From Graphiopsis chlorocephala (lineage: Eukaryota > Ascomycota > Dothideomycetes > Cladosporiales > Cladosporiaceae): a stretch of DNA of 64,000 nt. The position numbers and the translations under genes were made by a program. The notes below the pieces were generated by a model. The model was not told the DNA's origin, did not search any database, and saw nothing but the letters and a program-made list of their open reading frames with translations. The first letter of the stretch is position 1. Each line of letters begins with the position of its first letter. Of this stretch, positions 1 through 11,200 are shown in pieces. The DNA lies in assembly GCA_022828445.1 (NCBI GenBank), contig JAIZZJ010000002.1, forward strand, positions 1,426,001 to 1,490,000, written 5' to 3'.

Positions 1-1953
1 TGGCAGGCTAGAGGTGGTATTGCGGAGGATGGCGGTAAACGTGACCGATGGCATGTTGATGGTTCTGGTATGCTACTAGATGCCAGGCAACCAGGTGCGA
101 AGAGCTCAGGCTGGATCAAACGCGTTGTCGACATTGTCGAGAAGCAATTACGTGATGGTGAGAGCTGGGGCCGTGCTACTCTTGGCCCCTCAACACTGCA
201 GAATGTCATTCATCAGGTATTGGCTCTTGAAGGACCAGCGCAAGACATTAAAGAGCGCGCAGAGAGTCTCAACAAGACAATTCGGTCCTGGGCAGGCGAC
301 AATTGGGAAGGAGCTCGCATCACCAGACTGGTGGAACGTGCCATTCGCCGCATCGGTTGGCATTGGTACAACGACTTGCACGTGCGCAAGAAGCAGCTGC
401 CCATTTCCACTTACGATCGACCAATGTTGCCAGCGAATCTTCCCGTACCGACTGCGCCGACTGTGCTGCCGTTCCACACATTCACCGCACCCATGTCTGC
501 GAAACAAATCCGTTTGATCTCTCAAAGGAACGGCCTTCGCATATCTGTCTGCACTCTTCGTTCGCCTTGGCTACCCAAGCAAGTGTTCCGTCCACCAAAC
601 CCGCCAGCTCCGTACCTTCGCGTTGGCTATGTCTCATCTGACTTCAACAACCATCCACTCGCGCATCTGATGCAATCCGTCTTTGGTTTGCATGACACGT
701 CACGTGTCAAGGCTTATTGCTATGCAACAACTGCAAGTGACAAGTCAATTCATCGGCGACAGATCGAGAAAGAAGCTCCTGTATTTTGGGACGCGAGTGC
801 GTGGCCCGCCGAACGACTTGTGTCTCAGATCGCCAGCGACGGCATACACATCCTCGTCAACTTGAATGGTTATACTCGTGGAGCTCGCAATGAAGTCTTC
901 GCAGCTCGTCCTGCGCCCATACAAATGTCTTTCATGGGCTTTGCCGGTACTTTAGGTGCGGAATGGTGTGACTATCTTCTCGCAGACAAGACTTCAGTAC
1001 CTCCCGAGACTCTTCGCCCTTGGCGCCGCAACATTGACCTCGAAGATCAGATCGTTGACGACAACAGCGGCGGTGACAACGAAGACTGGGTCTACGGTGA
1101 GAACATAATCTACTGCCGTGATACATTCTTCTGTTGCGACCACCGTCAGAGCGCGCCTGATGCCAAGGACAACCACACGAGCTGGAATGAGGAGCTATCT
1201 CGCCGATGGAAAATGCGAAAGGAATTGTTCCCACAGCTTGCAGATGACACAATCATCTTCGCAAACTTCAACCAACTGTACAAGATCGAGCCCACCACTT
1301 TCCGCACATGGCTACGCATCCTTGCGCGCGTACCAAACGCCGTCTTATGGCTCCTTCGCTTCCCGGATCTCGGCGAGTCGCATCTCTTGCACACCGCGCG
1401 ACAATGGGCTACGCCAGAAGTGGCTTCTCGCATCATCTTCACGGACGTCGCGCCCAAGCACCTTCACATCTCACGCGCCCGTATCTGTGACCTCGTTCTT
1501 GACACTCCCGAGTGTAACGCCCACACCACCGCCGCAGACGTGCTCTGGAGCGGGACCCCACTACTTACACTCCCGCGCTACGCTTACAAGATGTGCTCGC
1601 GCATGGCTGCGTCAATATTGCTCGGCGCGCTGCCCAAAGACGAAGAAGGAAAACGCGCGGCTGTCGAGCTGGTAGCTAGCAGCGAGGAGGACTACGAGGA
1701 GAAAGCAGTGGCGCTAGGCCAGGGTCTGCTCTACGAGCTCCAGACGAAAGGAAGAGGCAAAGGCAGACTCATGGAGCTGAGGCGCATGCTCTTCCGTGCA
1801 CGATGGAGCAGTGCGCTTTTCGATACTGGGCGCTGGACGCGCGATTTGGAGGACGCGTACGAAGAGGCTTGGAAGCGGTGGGTTGCTGGGACGGGCGGTG
1901 ATATTTGGCTGGATCAGTTGCCTAGAGGTGGTTCGAGGGTGCGCGAGGTTTGA
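1..1953 (+). CDS. O-GlcNAc transferase-like protein (GT41), 5' truncated by window edge
   Basis: The frame is open from base 1 (the first ATG is at 70), so the true start lies outside the window. The last 650 codons are here. The protein matches the catalytic region of UDP-GlcNAc:protein O-GlcNAc transferases (CAZy GT41). I see RVGYVSSDFNNHPLAHLMQS, with the His of the HxxxHLM segment that lies near the active site in animal OGT, then HILVNLNGYTRGARNE, then FANFNQLYKIEP with the UDP-binding Lys, then VLWLLRFP, and DTPECNAHTTAADVLWSGTP. All key positions I can recognise are intact, so an active nucleocytoplasmic glycosyltransferase is likely. The N-terminal 190 residues shown here are helical and basic and would link to upstream TPRs, which are not visible. 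An acidic insert (DLEDQIVDDNSGGDNED) separates the two catalytic lobes. Few ascomycetes are known for protein O-GlcNAc, so the substrate is unknown. Confidence 0.88.
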   Translation, partial: WQARGGIAEDGGKRDRWHVDGSGMLLDARQPGAKSSGWIKRVVDIVEKQLRDGESWGRATLGPSTLQNVIHQVLALEGPAQDIKERAESLNKTIRSWAGDNWEGARITRLVERAIRRIGWHWYNDLHVRKKQLPISTYDRPMLPANLPVPTAPTVLPFHTFTAPMSAKQIRLISQRNGLRISVCTLRSPWLPKQVFRPPNPPAPYLRVGYVSSDFNNHPLAHLMQSVFGLHDTSRVKAYCYATTASDKSIHRRQIEKEAPVFWDASAWPAERLVSQIASDGIHILVNLNGYTRGARNEVFAARPAPIQMSFMGFAGTLGAEWCDYLLADKTSVPPETLRPWRRNIDLEDQIVDDNSGGDNEDWVYGENIIYCRDTFFCCDHRQSAPDAKDNHTSWNEELSRRWKMRKELFPQLADDTIIFANFNQLYKIEPTTFRTWLRILARVPNAVLWLLRFPDLGESHLLHTARQWATPEVASRIIFTDVAPKHLHISRARICDLVLDTPECNAHTTAADVLWSGTPLLTLPRYAYKMCSRMAASILLGALPKDEEGKRAAVELVASSEEDYEEKAVALGQGLLYELQTKGRGKGRLMELRRMLFRARWSSALFDTGRWTRDLEDAYEEAWKRWVAGTGGDIWLDQLPRGGSRVREV

Positions 1954-2361
1954 TTGCCATGTTTTTTTGCTCACTATTAGGAGGACATATTTGTTAGAGA
2001 CGCCGCATACGTGCGATTGTCAAGGAGGGTTTATTGGTATTAGCGAGATTAGCGTTTGGGTTTTCTTGGTTTTGTTTCGGTCGGAGAGACTACGGTTTCT
2101 CTCCTGCGTGTGTTATGAGATAGAAGTAAATACCAGTATTGGACCTACCTGCGAGACCGTGAGACGCAATGGTCTGTTGTTCAGTTGATATTATGTGTAA
2201 ATTTCCAAAGTTTGTTCAATCAGTCTTGTACAACGCTGCCCCATAGCTGTCCCGAGTGCCAGTGAAATATGTAATACTACAACACACCAGTACACCAGTA
2301 CACCAGTACACCAGTACACCAGTACACCAGTACACCAGTACACCCGCACAATCCCCATGCG
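1954..2361. other. Convergent intergenic region with minisatellite
   Basis: These 408 bases separate the stop codons of the OGT-like gene and MTC6, so both 3' UTRs must lie here. No coding signal was seen apart from a short overlap in another frame. The only structure is the 8-bp tandem repeat at 2283-2344. Confidence 0.7.
2283..2344. repeat. 8-bp tandem repeat (TACACCAG)n, about 8 copies
   Basis: Six perfect copies of TACACCAG run from 2291 to 2338. A 7/8-matching copy (CACACCAG) lies before them and a partial copy ending in TACACC after them. The array ends 17 bases before the MTC6 stop codon on the opposite strand, so it is probably transcribed in the 3' UTR of MTC6 and possibly of the OGT-like gene. 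Copy number is likely to vary between strains. Confidence 0.95.
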
Positions 2362-4440
2362 TTAAGAAGGTACGCCCTCATAATCCCACCCATCATCGAC
2401 CCTCTTCCTTCTCCTCCTAGTATTCCTCCGATTCGACGCGCACTTAATAAAAATCGTCAAAATCGCCAGCACAAACACAATCACCGCCGCGACCACCGGC
2501 ACAACCACCCTCCTCCCCTCGCCAACCTGCTGGTCCTGGTACGGACACGTCGAGTTCTGCCCGATGACCCAGCAGCCCGCGATATCGAGGTCGTTGAAAT
2601 CCACCCACAACAGCTCGTCGTCGACGCCGTGCTCGTCCCGGTATTGGCGCCACGCCTGTGTGAGGAAAGAATTCTCGAGCGCGGAGCGCGCGGCGGCGAA
2701 CGCGATGCCGTTGCGGCAGGCGTCTTCGGCTTTGGCGTACGCGGCGCTGGATTCGGAGATCTCGAAGGTGTAGGGCCCGGCGTCGTTGACGCGGCAGGCG
2801 GCGTGGTGGGAGGCGCTGCATTCGTGGGATTGCCAGTGGGAGGATGTGGCGTTTAGGACGGCGCAGCGATACGCGATGTCGGGTGCGTTGTCGTCGGGGT
2901 CTGCTTCGTCGGCGTCGGCGTCAAGGTTCTTGGGCTCGTCGGCGGCCCAGGACCAGATTGTGCTTTGGACGTAGGATTTGTAGGGGAGGGGGTTGGTGTC
3001 TGCGGTTGTGTCGGAGAGGGTGGTGTTGAGGATGGGTGAGATGCCGCATGCGGTGATGTTGCCTGCTTGTGCTAGGGAGATTTCTAGGGATACGTCCAGA
3101 GCTGGACTTTGAGCGAGGTTGTTTGATGTTGCCCATGACGAATTGGCGTTTGCAACAGAAGCGTCGTCTTCGTCGCGGTTGAAGAAGCAGCCGCTTGTTA
3201 CGCTTCCGTTGCTTGCGAGCGTGATGTCGCGAAAATCTTGCAAGTATCCAGGGGCAAAGATGGTAGAAGCATCGCGAGAGATATCGTAGCCTTGCATCTC
3301 AGGATCTATGGTTCCGAAGCCCGCCAACATACGTCTCGCTCGTGCAAACTCGACGACACTCTCGCTGGGCCAGCCATCAGGAGTCGAGACAATGTTATTA
3401 TTGCTTCTGTCTACTTGGTAGAAAGTCGAATCTGGCGTGATTGATTGCCTTACTGTGAACCAGCTGGTCGGCTGATTCAAATCGGCTCGTTGATCATCTA
3501 GAAGCTGAGGTGTGTACAAATATTGCGAATTATTTGTAGATATGAGACTGCTGAGTAGATTACTGCCTTGTGGCAAATCATCCTGAGAGGGAATGGCATC
3601 AGAGCCCGGATCTCCAGAGACCGAAGCTGCTGCATGTAGATTCAGGATGATGTATTTGATTGTAGCATTAAGATTATCTTCGGTATTGACGAAGTGGCCG
3701 TACAGGACGTCAAGAAATTGGTGAAAGTCCAGTTGCGTTGAGCACACGTACTCGCCGACTTTGAGGAGAGTTCCATCATCGGGGGCATCATTGCTCTCTG
3801 GATTGGTCCCTGTTACGACCGCCGTTGAACTGCCATCGGTTAAGGCTGCGGTTTGGGTAGTTGTTGCAGAAGGAACGGTCGAGGCCGACGCTGACGATCG
3901 GCTACTTTGCGTCAACACAGAAGTACCGCCTGTTTGTCTGGGCTTTAGCTTTTGAAAAACCAAGTCTTTCCCATATGCTGGCACTGATGTGGTGCTGGCC
4001 AACTCGCGAGCTCCTAAGTCATTGCTGGCAAGGCTGGCGCTCGTCGCACGCGTTTGCGAGGTCGTGGAGTCTTGCGTCAGGCTGAGTTGAGGTTCAACTT
4101 CGCCCAGCTGCACAGGGCAAAAGCTCCACGATGTTCGACTGACATCCCAGTATAGGTCGACTTCCAACCTCCGGAAGCCGGCGGCAAGCAAATTCGAGAC
4201 GCATTTGGTCGCGGAAGCGCTGTCGTAACGCTTGCTTGGGAAGCAGGCCGCTGATAGTGATACCCCAGGCACGGTCACAAAGTTGATAGGAATAGTGGAA
4301 GAGAGGTCTCTTTGGGACTATATGGATGGTCAACATGGTATAAAGTGGTTGCAATTCCGTATAATGCGCACCAGTAGTTTCACATAATCGAGATTATTGG
4401 GCACTGCGTCAGCGTCCGGGTCATACAGCGACGTCGACAT
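2362..4440 (-). CDS. MTC6: Maintenance of telomere capping protein 6 (MTC6), two exons
   Basis: Exons are complement(join(2362..4317, 4372..4440)). The 54-bp intron has a GTGCGC donor and an ATAG acceptor, and 69 + 1956 nt give 674 residues. Exon 1 encodes MSTSLYDPDADAVPNNLDYV, and exon 2 opens with SQRDLSSTIPINFVTVPGVS, the conserved N-terminal block of fungal MTC6. FRRLEVDLYWDVSRTSWSFC follows, typical of the family. The rest is a luminal, Asn-glycosylation-rich domain with a C-type-lectin-like Cys/Trp pattern (CAVLNATSSHWQSHEC). A single TM segment lies at about 627-647, followed by a short basic tail (RRNTRRRRKR). In yeast the gene was found by genetic interaction with cdc13-1, and the biochemical role is not established. 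A GTG at 4278 opens the second exon's reading frame but is not a start. Confidence 0.85.
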
Positions 4441-7036
4441 GCTGGAGGCACGCGTTCTGAGGTATTAGTCAAGCATCTCTCTCGATGGTGGTGGTCACGT
4501 CCAAATCACGTGTTTGGCGCGTCAAGTTGCTCGACGACGTGCTGCAAGGCTGAGCGACGTGAGGTAAACCGGAGCGTTGTCGGACGTTGGCTGCCGAACC
4601 TAAAGCACGTGATCCGTCCTTCCTGCGCATAGCCGAGCCGAGCCAATCATCGTTGATTACATGTTCAACGCCCAAGTGTAACTCCTACTAGACTGTCAAA
4701 ACTGTTTTGTGAGCCCTACATGCGAGGGTCTGCATGCATCCTCGTAGCGGCTGCAAAGGATGCGGAGGATTCGCAGCTATAGCATACGTTACAGCTGATA
4801 TCGACTCGGCGAAGTGGAAGTTGTAGGCGACCACCCCATACCCGCGGAGACACGGCATGCAAGCATCTGTACGTGTGTCTCAGATGAACCATGTAGTTTT
4901 CATGACTCTGGAAAGGCCTGGCCTTACACACGGCGGTGTTGCTGCATACAGTATGCATACTCAAACACGTGAAACGATAAACCATCGCACCCCGAATGTA
5001 TACAGAGTCATGAGTTAGTCAAAATGCAAATGCCCATAAGTCATCACAAAAGCTACTGTTGAAGAAGGCGTCATCCGCATGGCCATCATCACGCACCTTG
5101 AGGCCCTCCATGATCAGCAAGCCTTCATCTTAGTGTTCATCAAGGCTTGTGTCGAAAAGGCAATCATGACAACTTGACAAGTGACAGCAACGCCACAGTT
5201 AGCAAATCGAACGCCTGATCTCTCAATAGTCAACCCAAACTCGAGCTAGCGTACATCGATGCCCCTGAGCCAACCGGTACCAGAAGAAGCCAGTCCAAAC
5301 CTTCAACTCCATGATCGTAGCGGTCAAGGTCAAAAACAGGTACAACTGTGCAACGGTACCCATACCCACCTGCTCGACTCGCAGGAGAATAGATCTGCAA
5401 GCTCCTTCTCCACCCACAACCACAAAAGCTGCAACAGCCATGGCTCCACCAACGTGAAACCCCTGCTCCATCCTTTTCACGCCCGCCGACCCGTCCCACG
5501 CGCAACTTTGACCGTGCATTTCACGAGAGGTGAAAAAACGCGCGCGCAGGAGCAAGAGCGGCCAGCACCAGCCCAGTCAGAACCCAAGCTTCCCAGAACA
5601 TCCCACGCCAAAGAGGAAGAAAAAGACCCGATGCCCCGAGCGCGCAAACGCAACGCTCGTGCGCGAGCGACTGTTGACATCAGTGCAGGATCCTAAGAAA
5701 AGGCACTAATCCTACCAGAGGCCCTGCAAGGCAAAGGAAAATAATATCCAATAGCCTCAGCGAAAACCGACCGTGCCCTCGAGTAGAATCATCCGAGTCT
5801 CTTTAGAAAATTGAGAGGGAACAAAGCAGCGCCCGCCCGAAAACTTAGCTGACTGCTAGCGTAGTTCTCTACCGTTCCTGACAGGTCTCCAAAACAGAAA
5901 CATCCTTTTCTGTGCAACGGCCGGTCGGCGGCAATAGGGCAAAGAAAAAGTCAAAAAAACTCTAGGTTATCGAATGTTGTCTGGTACAGACTGTTTGACG
6001 CGCGCCGCAACCTTCTTCCATAGTCGAGCGCCCTGTTTCGTTTGGCTCAAGGTTCGTGTGAGGCAACGGTCTCCACGCGGTTTTTCCGACTAGTCCGGGC
6101 GCTGGTGGATGTGCGCTTGTGTGGTGTGGTGTGGCCGTGCAACTAAAAGAAGGGGCCTTGATCTGAACCGACACACTGACTAGCCAGGCAGACAAAAAAA
6201 AAAAAGTGTACCAGCTTGGGCGGTGGGTGCAATTTCCCGCACAGCTGGGAGTAAAGGAAAATAGTGGAGAGGTTGTGAGCTCATTTCACGTTTTTTCTGT
6301 CCTCGTGGCATGGGCTGGGAAAAAGGAGTAAAGATAGCGCAATCAGCACTTACTTGGTAGTGCAGATCGGTTACGCTGTTCCGCGGCCGTTGGCAAGTGT
6401 CAGACGGTGAGGAAGTGGCGAAAGGAAAATCTGATAATCGCTGGGCGTTGCTCATCACCACCGCTATTGGGGGATTTGCTGGTGGGTCTTTGGAGAGTGA
6501 TGAGCGGTGAAGATGTCGCTGCCTCGTTTTATCAGATCGGTGGCTATAGAGGTTGCGCAAAGTGCGTGTAAGTCGATAATGGCATTGAAGTTAAGGATAG
6601 CAACCAGACAATTGGTACAGAATGTGTCATGATGGTGTTATAAAATGTTTTGTTATTATGAATGTTTGGTACTATAGCTACGCGTTTGTTCCCATCCTGG
6701 GTATCTCCTATGCCGCCGCCAACTGCATGCTGTCGAGTCACTAACCAGTGACCAGGCGAATATGCGCGTGTGTAAAAATCAACTAATGTAATAAACCCTG
6801 CCTTGGTGAAGAAAAGCCAAAAGCGAGCGCTGTGTGGGTATATGCAGAATAAAAAGGAAATACAATCAAGCCCCGACGATGACCTCCTCCAGTCAGTGCC
6901 TTGCTTCGATCGATGTAATCATCATATAGAAGAGTAAGTTGCTCTTGTCCAAGAGATTATAATTACAAGCGAGTGGTGTAGTGTAATGATGTTTTTGTTT
7001 TTGCTTTGCGTTGCGTTGCTGCCATCAAGGTCGTCT
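4441..7036. other. Intergenic region, no gene supported
   Basis: This stretch lies between the MTC6 start and the stop of the flbD-like gene, so it holds the MTC6 promoter and the flbD-like 3' UTR. The open frames here (up to 145 codons at 5259-5696, overlapped antisense by 110 codons) are Arg/Cys/Ser-rich without domain character or splice logic. A run of A (6190-6204) and several short CACGTG-like motifs (4494-4530, 4604) were noted. I see no RNA gene. Confidence 0.6.
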
Positions 7037-8287
7037 TCATAGGGTGATGTTGGAGAGGCTCATCTTATCCTTCGGTGATCCCTCGGGAGTGTGAATGGAA
7101 GGCACGGGCGTGCCACGGGCCTGCATGAGCGCCGGGTCGATGGCGAGTTGCATAGGCGACTTGCGTTGTTGTTGGTGCGCATCGAGCGTGGGCACGGCGA
7201 GGTCAGGAATGCGAGGCAGCTGGACACTTTGGTCTGTGGGCGATGGCTGCATCGAGTAGCTGCCGTGTTGACGCTGAGGGGTGAACACGGGCGCCTGGAA
7301 TTGCTGCTGTTGCTGCATGTGGTACTGCTGCATTGGCGATGGCTGGCGAGACATGTGCTGCATCTGCTGCATGGGCTGGATGAATTGCCTCTGCTGAGCG
7401 TGGTACATCTGAGGCTGGGCAGGAAGGAAAGGCTCCTGGAGCATCTGGGGCTGCTTGTGCTGGTCCTCGTAGCGGGTGATCTGCATGGTCGGGACCTGGA
7501 AGTCGGCTTCACTGGCAAAAACATTTGGAGTTCCAAGGCTAAGCTGCTGAGCGGCGGAGTGGCGGCGGTCGTTGCGGTTGCCCGAAAGCGGAGGAAGCTC
7601 AATGGGCGAGCCATTGTGGTGAGGTGAACGGCCAGAGATGGACGAACGGTCAGACATCATTGAAGGAGCACCGTCTGCGGACATCTGGGAGTAGGTGGAT
7701 GGCGAAGGCAGAGGGGTCTCGACAAGAGACTGGTGCCTCATGGCCTGAACATTGGATGGCAGCATGTGCTGAGGGAACTGCATCTGAGGCTGCTGCTGGT
7801 ACATGGGCTGCTGGAAAAACTGCTGAGGCATCTGTTGCTGCATTTGCTGGGGCATTTGTTGTTGCTGGAAGCCGGCAGGCATCTGAGGGTGTTGGAGAGT
7901 AGGGACAGTTTGCTGTTGAACAGGCTGGCGAACGCTGGCCTCCTGGCGGCGGTGATTGTTGCTGCGACGGCGACGGTTCATTCCACCGTTCCACCAGTTC
8001 TTGACAGCATTGTCGCTGCGACCTCGCAGACGACGTGCGATCTCGGCCCAACGCTTACCCATCTCGGCGACCATCTGCTCGATGAGAACGCCCTCTTCGG
8101 GAGTGATGGGATCATGGTTGAGGTTAGGCTTGAGGTTCTGGTGGAAACGCTCGCGGCACTGCTTGGGAGAGCGAGTGCCAATGGTGGATGAGATGCGGAC
8201 CCAGTTGTGGGCACCGTGAAGGTTGACCAAGTGCAGCAGGTACTGGTCCTCGGTGGCGGACCAGGGTCCTCTCTTGTGCTGAGGCAT
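7037..8287 (-). CDS. flbD: FlbD-type R2R3 Myb transcription factor
   Basis: The protein has 416 residues and no intron. Two Myb repeats sit at the very N-terminus. Repeat 1 (about residues 5-54) carries W9, W29 and F48 in KRGPWSATEDQ...HNWVRISS...SPKQCRERFHQNL. Repeat 2 (about 57-105) carries W80 and W98/W99 in KRWAEIARRLRGRSDNAVKNWW. This order and the QCRERFHQNLKP linker match Aspergillus FlbD, which regulates conidiation and sexual development. The remainder is Gln/Pro/Met-rich (many QQ, QMQQ and PQM runs), typical of an activation domain. The start at 8287 is the only Met before the Myb domain. The same frame stays open upstream to 8569 but has no ATG, so that stretch is probably leader. 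A 5.7-kb gene-poor region lies upstream. Orthology to FlbD is inferred from the Myb repeats. The tail is not diagnostic. Confidence 0.85.
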   Translation of the reverse strand: MPQHKRGPWSATEDQYLLHLVNLHGAHNWVRISSTIGTRSPKQCRERFHQNLKPNLNHDPITPEEGVLIEQMVAEMGKRWAEIARRLRGRSDNAVKNWWNGGMNRRRRSNNHRRQEASVRQPVQQQTVPTLQHPQMPAGFQQQQMPQQMQQQMPQQFFQQPMYQQQPQMQFPQHMLPSNVQAMRHQSLVETPLPSPSTYSQMSADGAPSMMSDRSSISGRSPHHNGSPIELPPLSGNRNDRRHSAAQQLSLGTPNVFASEADFQVPTMQITRYEDQHKQPQMLQEPFLPAQPQMYHAQQRQFIQPMQQMQHMSRQPSPMQQYHMQQQQQFQAPVFTPQRQHGSYSMQPSPTDQSVQLPRIPDLAVPTLDAHQQQRKSPMQLAIDPALMQARGTPVPSIHTPEGSPKDKMSLSNITL

Positions 8288-11200
8288 GATTGCTAAAGCC
8301 GTTGAGGTGTGGTGGTAATAGTGTGGTAGTAGAAAGAATGGCAGACTTGAGGGCAAGTCAGCAACGGTGTCGTTGAGTTGAACTGGCAACGAGGCGGATG
8401 GGTCTCGAAGTCGTTGGTAGTAGAGAGCGTGGGTGAGAGGTGAGATGCGGTGAATGAGCAGATGCAAACGGGCAGCGTACCTTTTGACAGTTGAAGTGTT
8501 GTTAGACAGGTCGGAGGCGTTTGGCTGGCCGTTATAATCCAACGAATGGCGGGCGCAACGGCACTTCAAATGCTTGTGGTATGACTCCTGGATTGGCTAG
8601 AGAAACGGTGCATGTGAACACTGTCGCGCGCGAGGTGAATCAGGGCGAGGAGGAGCCAAGCGGGCGTTGCAGCGGTAATTTGGATTGGCTCCGGAGTGAA
8701 CGTAGGTATGTCGTGAGAGCTTCGGGCGCTATATCGTCAGGCCGGTAGATCCAACTCTAAGCGCACAACCGGTGGAGTCTATGAGGGGCTGACCCAAGAC
8801 AGCCAGCAACCCACGGACGCAAAGGTGCGCGACGGCGCCGCTGCGAGTCAACGGCGCGGGTAGTGCGCGGTGAGCTTGCGGTGGCGGACACAGCAGGGTG
8901 GTCCAAGGTGGTGTGGGCACGCCCCGAGGAGCGGACTGAGGGACGTCGAGGGAGGGCAGCAGGCTGGGAGGACGGCCGTGCGGACGCGATTGATGGTATA
9001 TGGAGTGTTTGTGTAGTATATGGCCGTGGCAGGCAGAACAGGACGATCTGACCGTTTCCTCGGACGGATCCAGGCGCCGGGCGAGTATGGTATACATAGC
9101 ATCCATCTCTAACACACCGCACCCATACATCCACGTACCGTGGACGCTGCCAGGCCTTACAGTGCATACCGCACGCCGGCAGCGCAGTCAAGGTCTGCTC
9201 GCACGCACGCCCGCCCGCGTCCGTGCAGGCGATCCGGTGCTGTGGGAGAGGATGCGAGCAGGGGTGCCTGCGTTGGTATGGACCATGTCATGGGCGTGGG
9301 AGGTGTGGCGCGTCGCAGACTCGCATGACAGCCCATCCATGATGCCCTCTCGACAGCGTCCAGCAGGCTGGCATGAGCCCGGACTCGACGCAGGCGCCAC
9401 AGTCATCCCCAAGCATCGTCACCCCGGCCCACTGCTTGCCGCTGCGTCTGTGTCTCTGCTCGGTACAGAGCGAAGTCGCCGAGAGGTCTCTTTTCTGCAT
9501 GATCGCCAGTAAGGCATGCCGCATATGGCGAGCACACCTCCTGGTGAGGCATAGCGCGATCTGAATCTAAGAGTCTAAACTACCGAGCCATCCCCAATGG
9601 GCCTGGCACTCGCTGGCGACACACACAACGACGCCCACGGATCGTGGGCCGAGAGGAGGCCTCGAGGGAGCGCCTTACACGCGACATGCGCCTGGCCGGA
9701 TGCTTTGTGTTGCCAGCCTGTGTCCGCGAGTCCGCGATCTACGCTGGCCTTGCTGTTGTGGACTCCTGCATGCCTGCGATTCGTGCTGTTTCCTTTTTGG
9801 TGTGCCTGACGAAATGCGTGCTCGCTCCACACTCCACAGGCTCGACAGGGCGCCTGTCTGTGTGTATGCGTGTGTACCGTACCCGTCCACGAAAACGTCT
9901 GGGCTCAGCCGCTACCGTCTGCCGATCTCAAAGAGGCAGGCAGGGGCGTAGTGTAGGCTGTGGCTGGTCAGCCTGCCAGAAGGAGTCTCGTGAGTATTGT
10001 AGTACGTGCCCGCCATACACGTCTAAACATAGGGGGCGGAATGTCTTGCATTCTGCAAGACAGCAGGCGCCATAGCCAACGCTCTTCTATCATACATAGA
10101 TGCAGCAGAGCGAGACATCGCAATTCGGCAGCGTGTGTAAGTGTATGTACGGCAATGCCAGCCGTTGCACGTAACCTACATAGCGCAGGGGCAGCGTTCG
10201 CCCGTTGCATTCTTGAGATGACTCCGAGGATCCTCATTGTGTAGATCATCCGGCGCCGTTGCCGCTCTGCTGGCGCTCCTGTCTGCTTCCGCCACAGCGG
10301 CGCGCTCGGTAGCTCTCACGTATACCAGAGTTGCCAGGCACTGGAGAACGGCGAAGGATCATTGGGTGCGCGCGAGCAGCCTCGACGCCAGCGGCCGGTG
10401 ACAATGCAAGGCCTCGCCTACTTTCACACCACCGAAGCCTGAGGGCTGCAGACTGGACGAGCAGGCTCGATACCGTATGCATTCTCGACGTCAATCGTCA
10501 GAGCCGGACTGCATCGGAGACGATTGCGAGGAACGTGCGTAGTCAGCTGGGCGAGCAGCAAAAGCTAGTATTTGGAATGAAACCCCGGTCTACTGCATTT
10601 CACGCATAGGGCTAGGAGGAAATGTCGTGAGTCGCGCACGCGTCTCATCAGGCGGTCTGAGAAACAATGCATCGGGACTACTGACTACTGTCCTGTCTGC
10701 GCTGCTAGCTCGCTCGAGAGTGAGACTCGAACGTTGTTAGTTGTGGGCGCGGTGGTAGTGGCGCTGGCGCGCTCCACTATCTGATGTTTACTTGACATGT
10801 CAACGGTTATCCAACGTCGCTCCTTGCCTCGCCGCATCCGGACGCGTTCGGCGGTCATGCGTGCAGGGTCACGATCGCCCGTTGGCCTGCCCTATAGCAG
10901 AGGTCGGCCACGTCGTAGTATTGCCATACTCGATCTCTCTAATGCATATCTGCCAAAATGCCCTAACCGCTCCATGACCGCTCGCCCGCCCTGCCATCTG
11001 CACAGATGGATGGTTCTGCTATTTCAGAGCGAGACACAAACGCGGAACCGCCTCCTACGTTGCATACCGCTCCCTTCCCTTCTACCGTTGACCGCGACTC
11101 GCAATCTGGCGCGTCTGGACAGGGGTCGATGAACAAATACCAGGGGTTCAACAAAACAGCCAGTAGTCCGTCGCATTTTTTCCCTCGAAACGTGCCACAG

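Noticed and set aside
5259..5696. 145-codon plus frame with a 110-codon antisense frame
   Set aside because: Low-complexity and mutually overlapping. No homology-like motif or gene structure.
9000..9512. 170-codon plus-strand frame in the 8.3-14 kb gap
   Set aside because: Overlaps antisense frames of comparable size, is rich in Arg/Ser/Pro/Trp in no order, and shows no domain or promoter logic.
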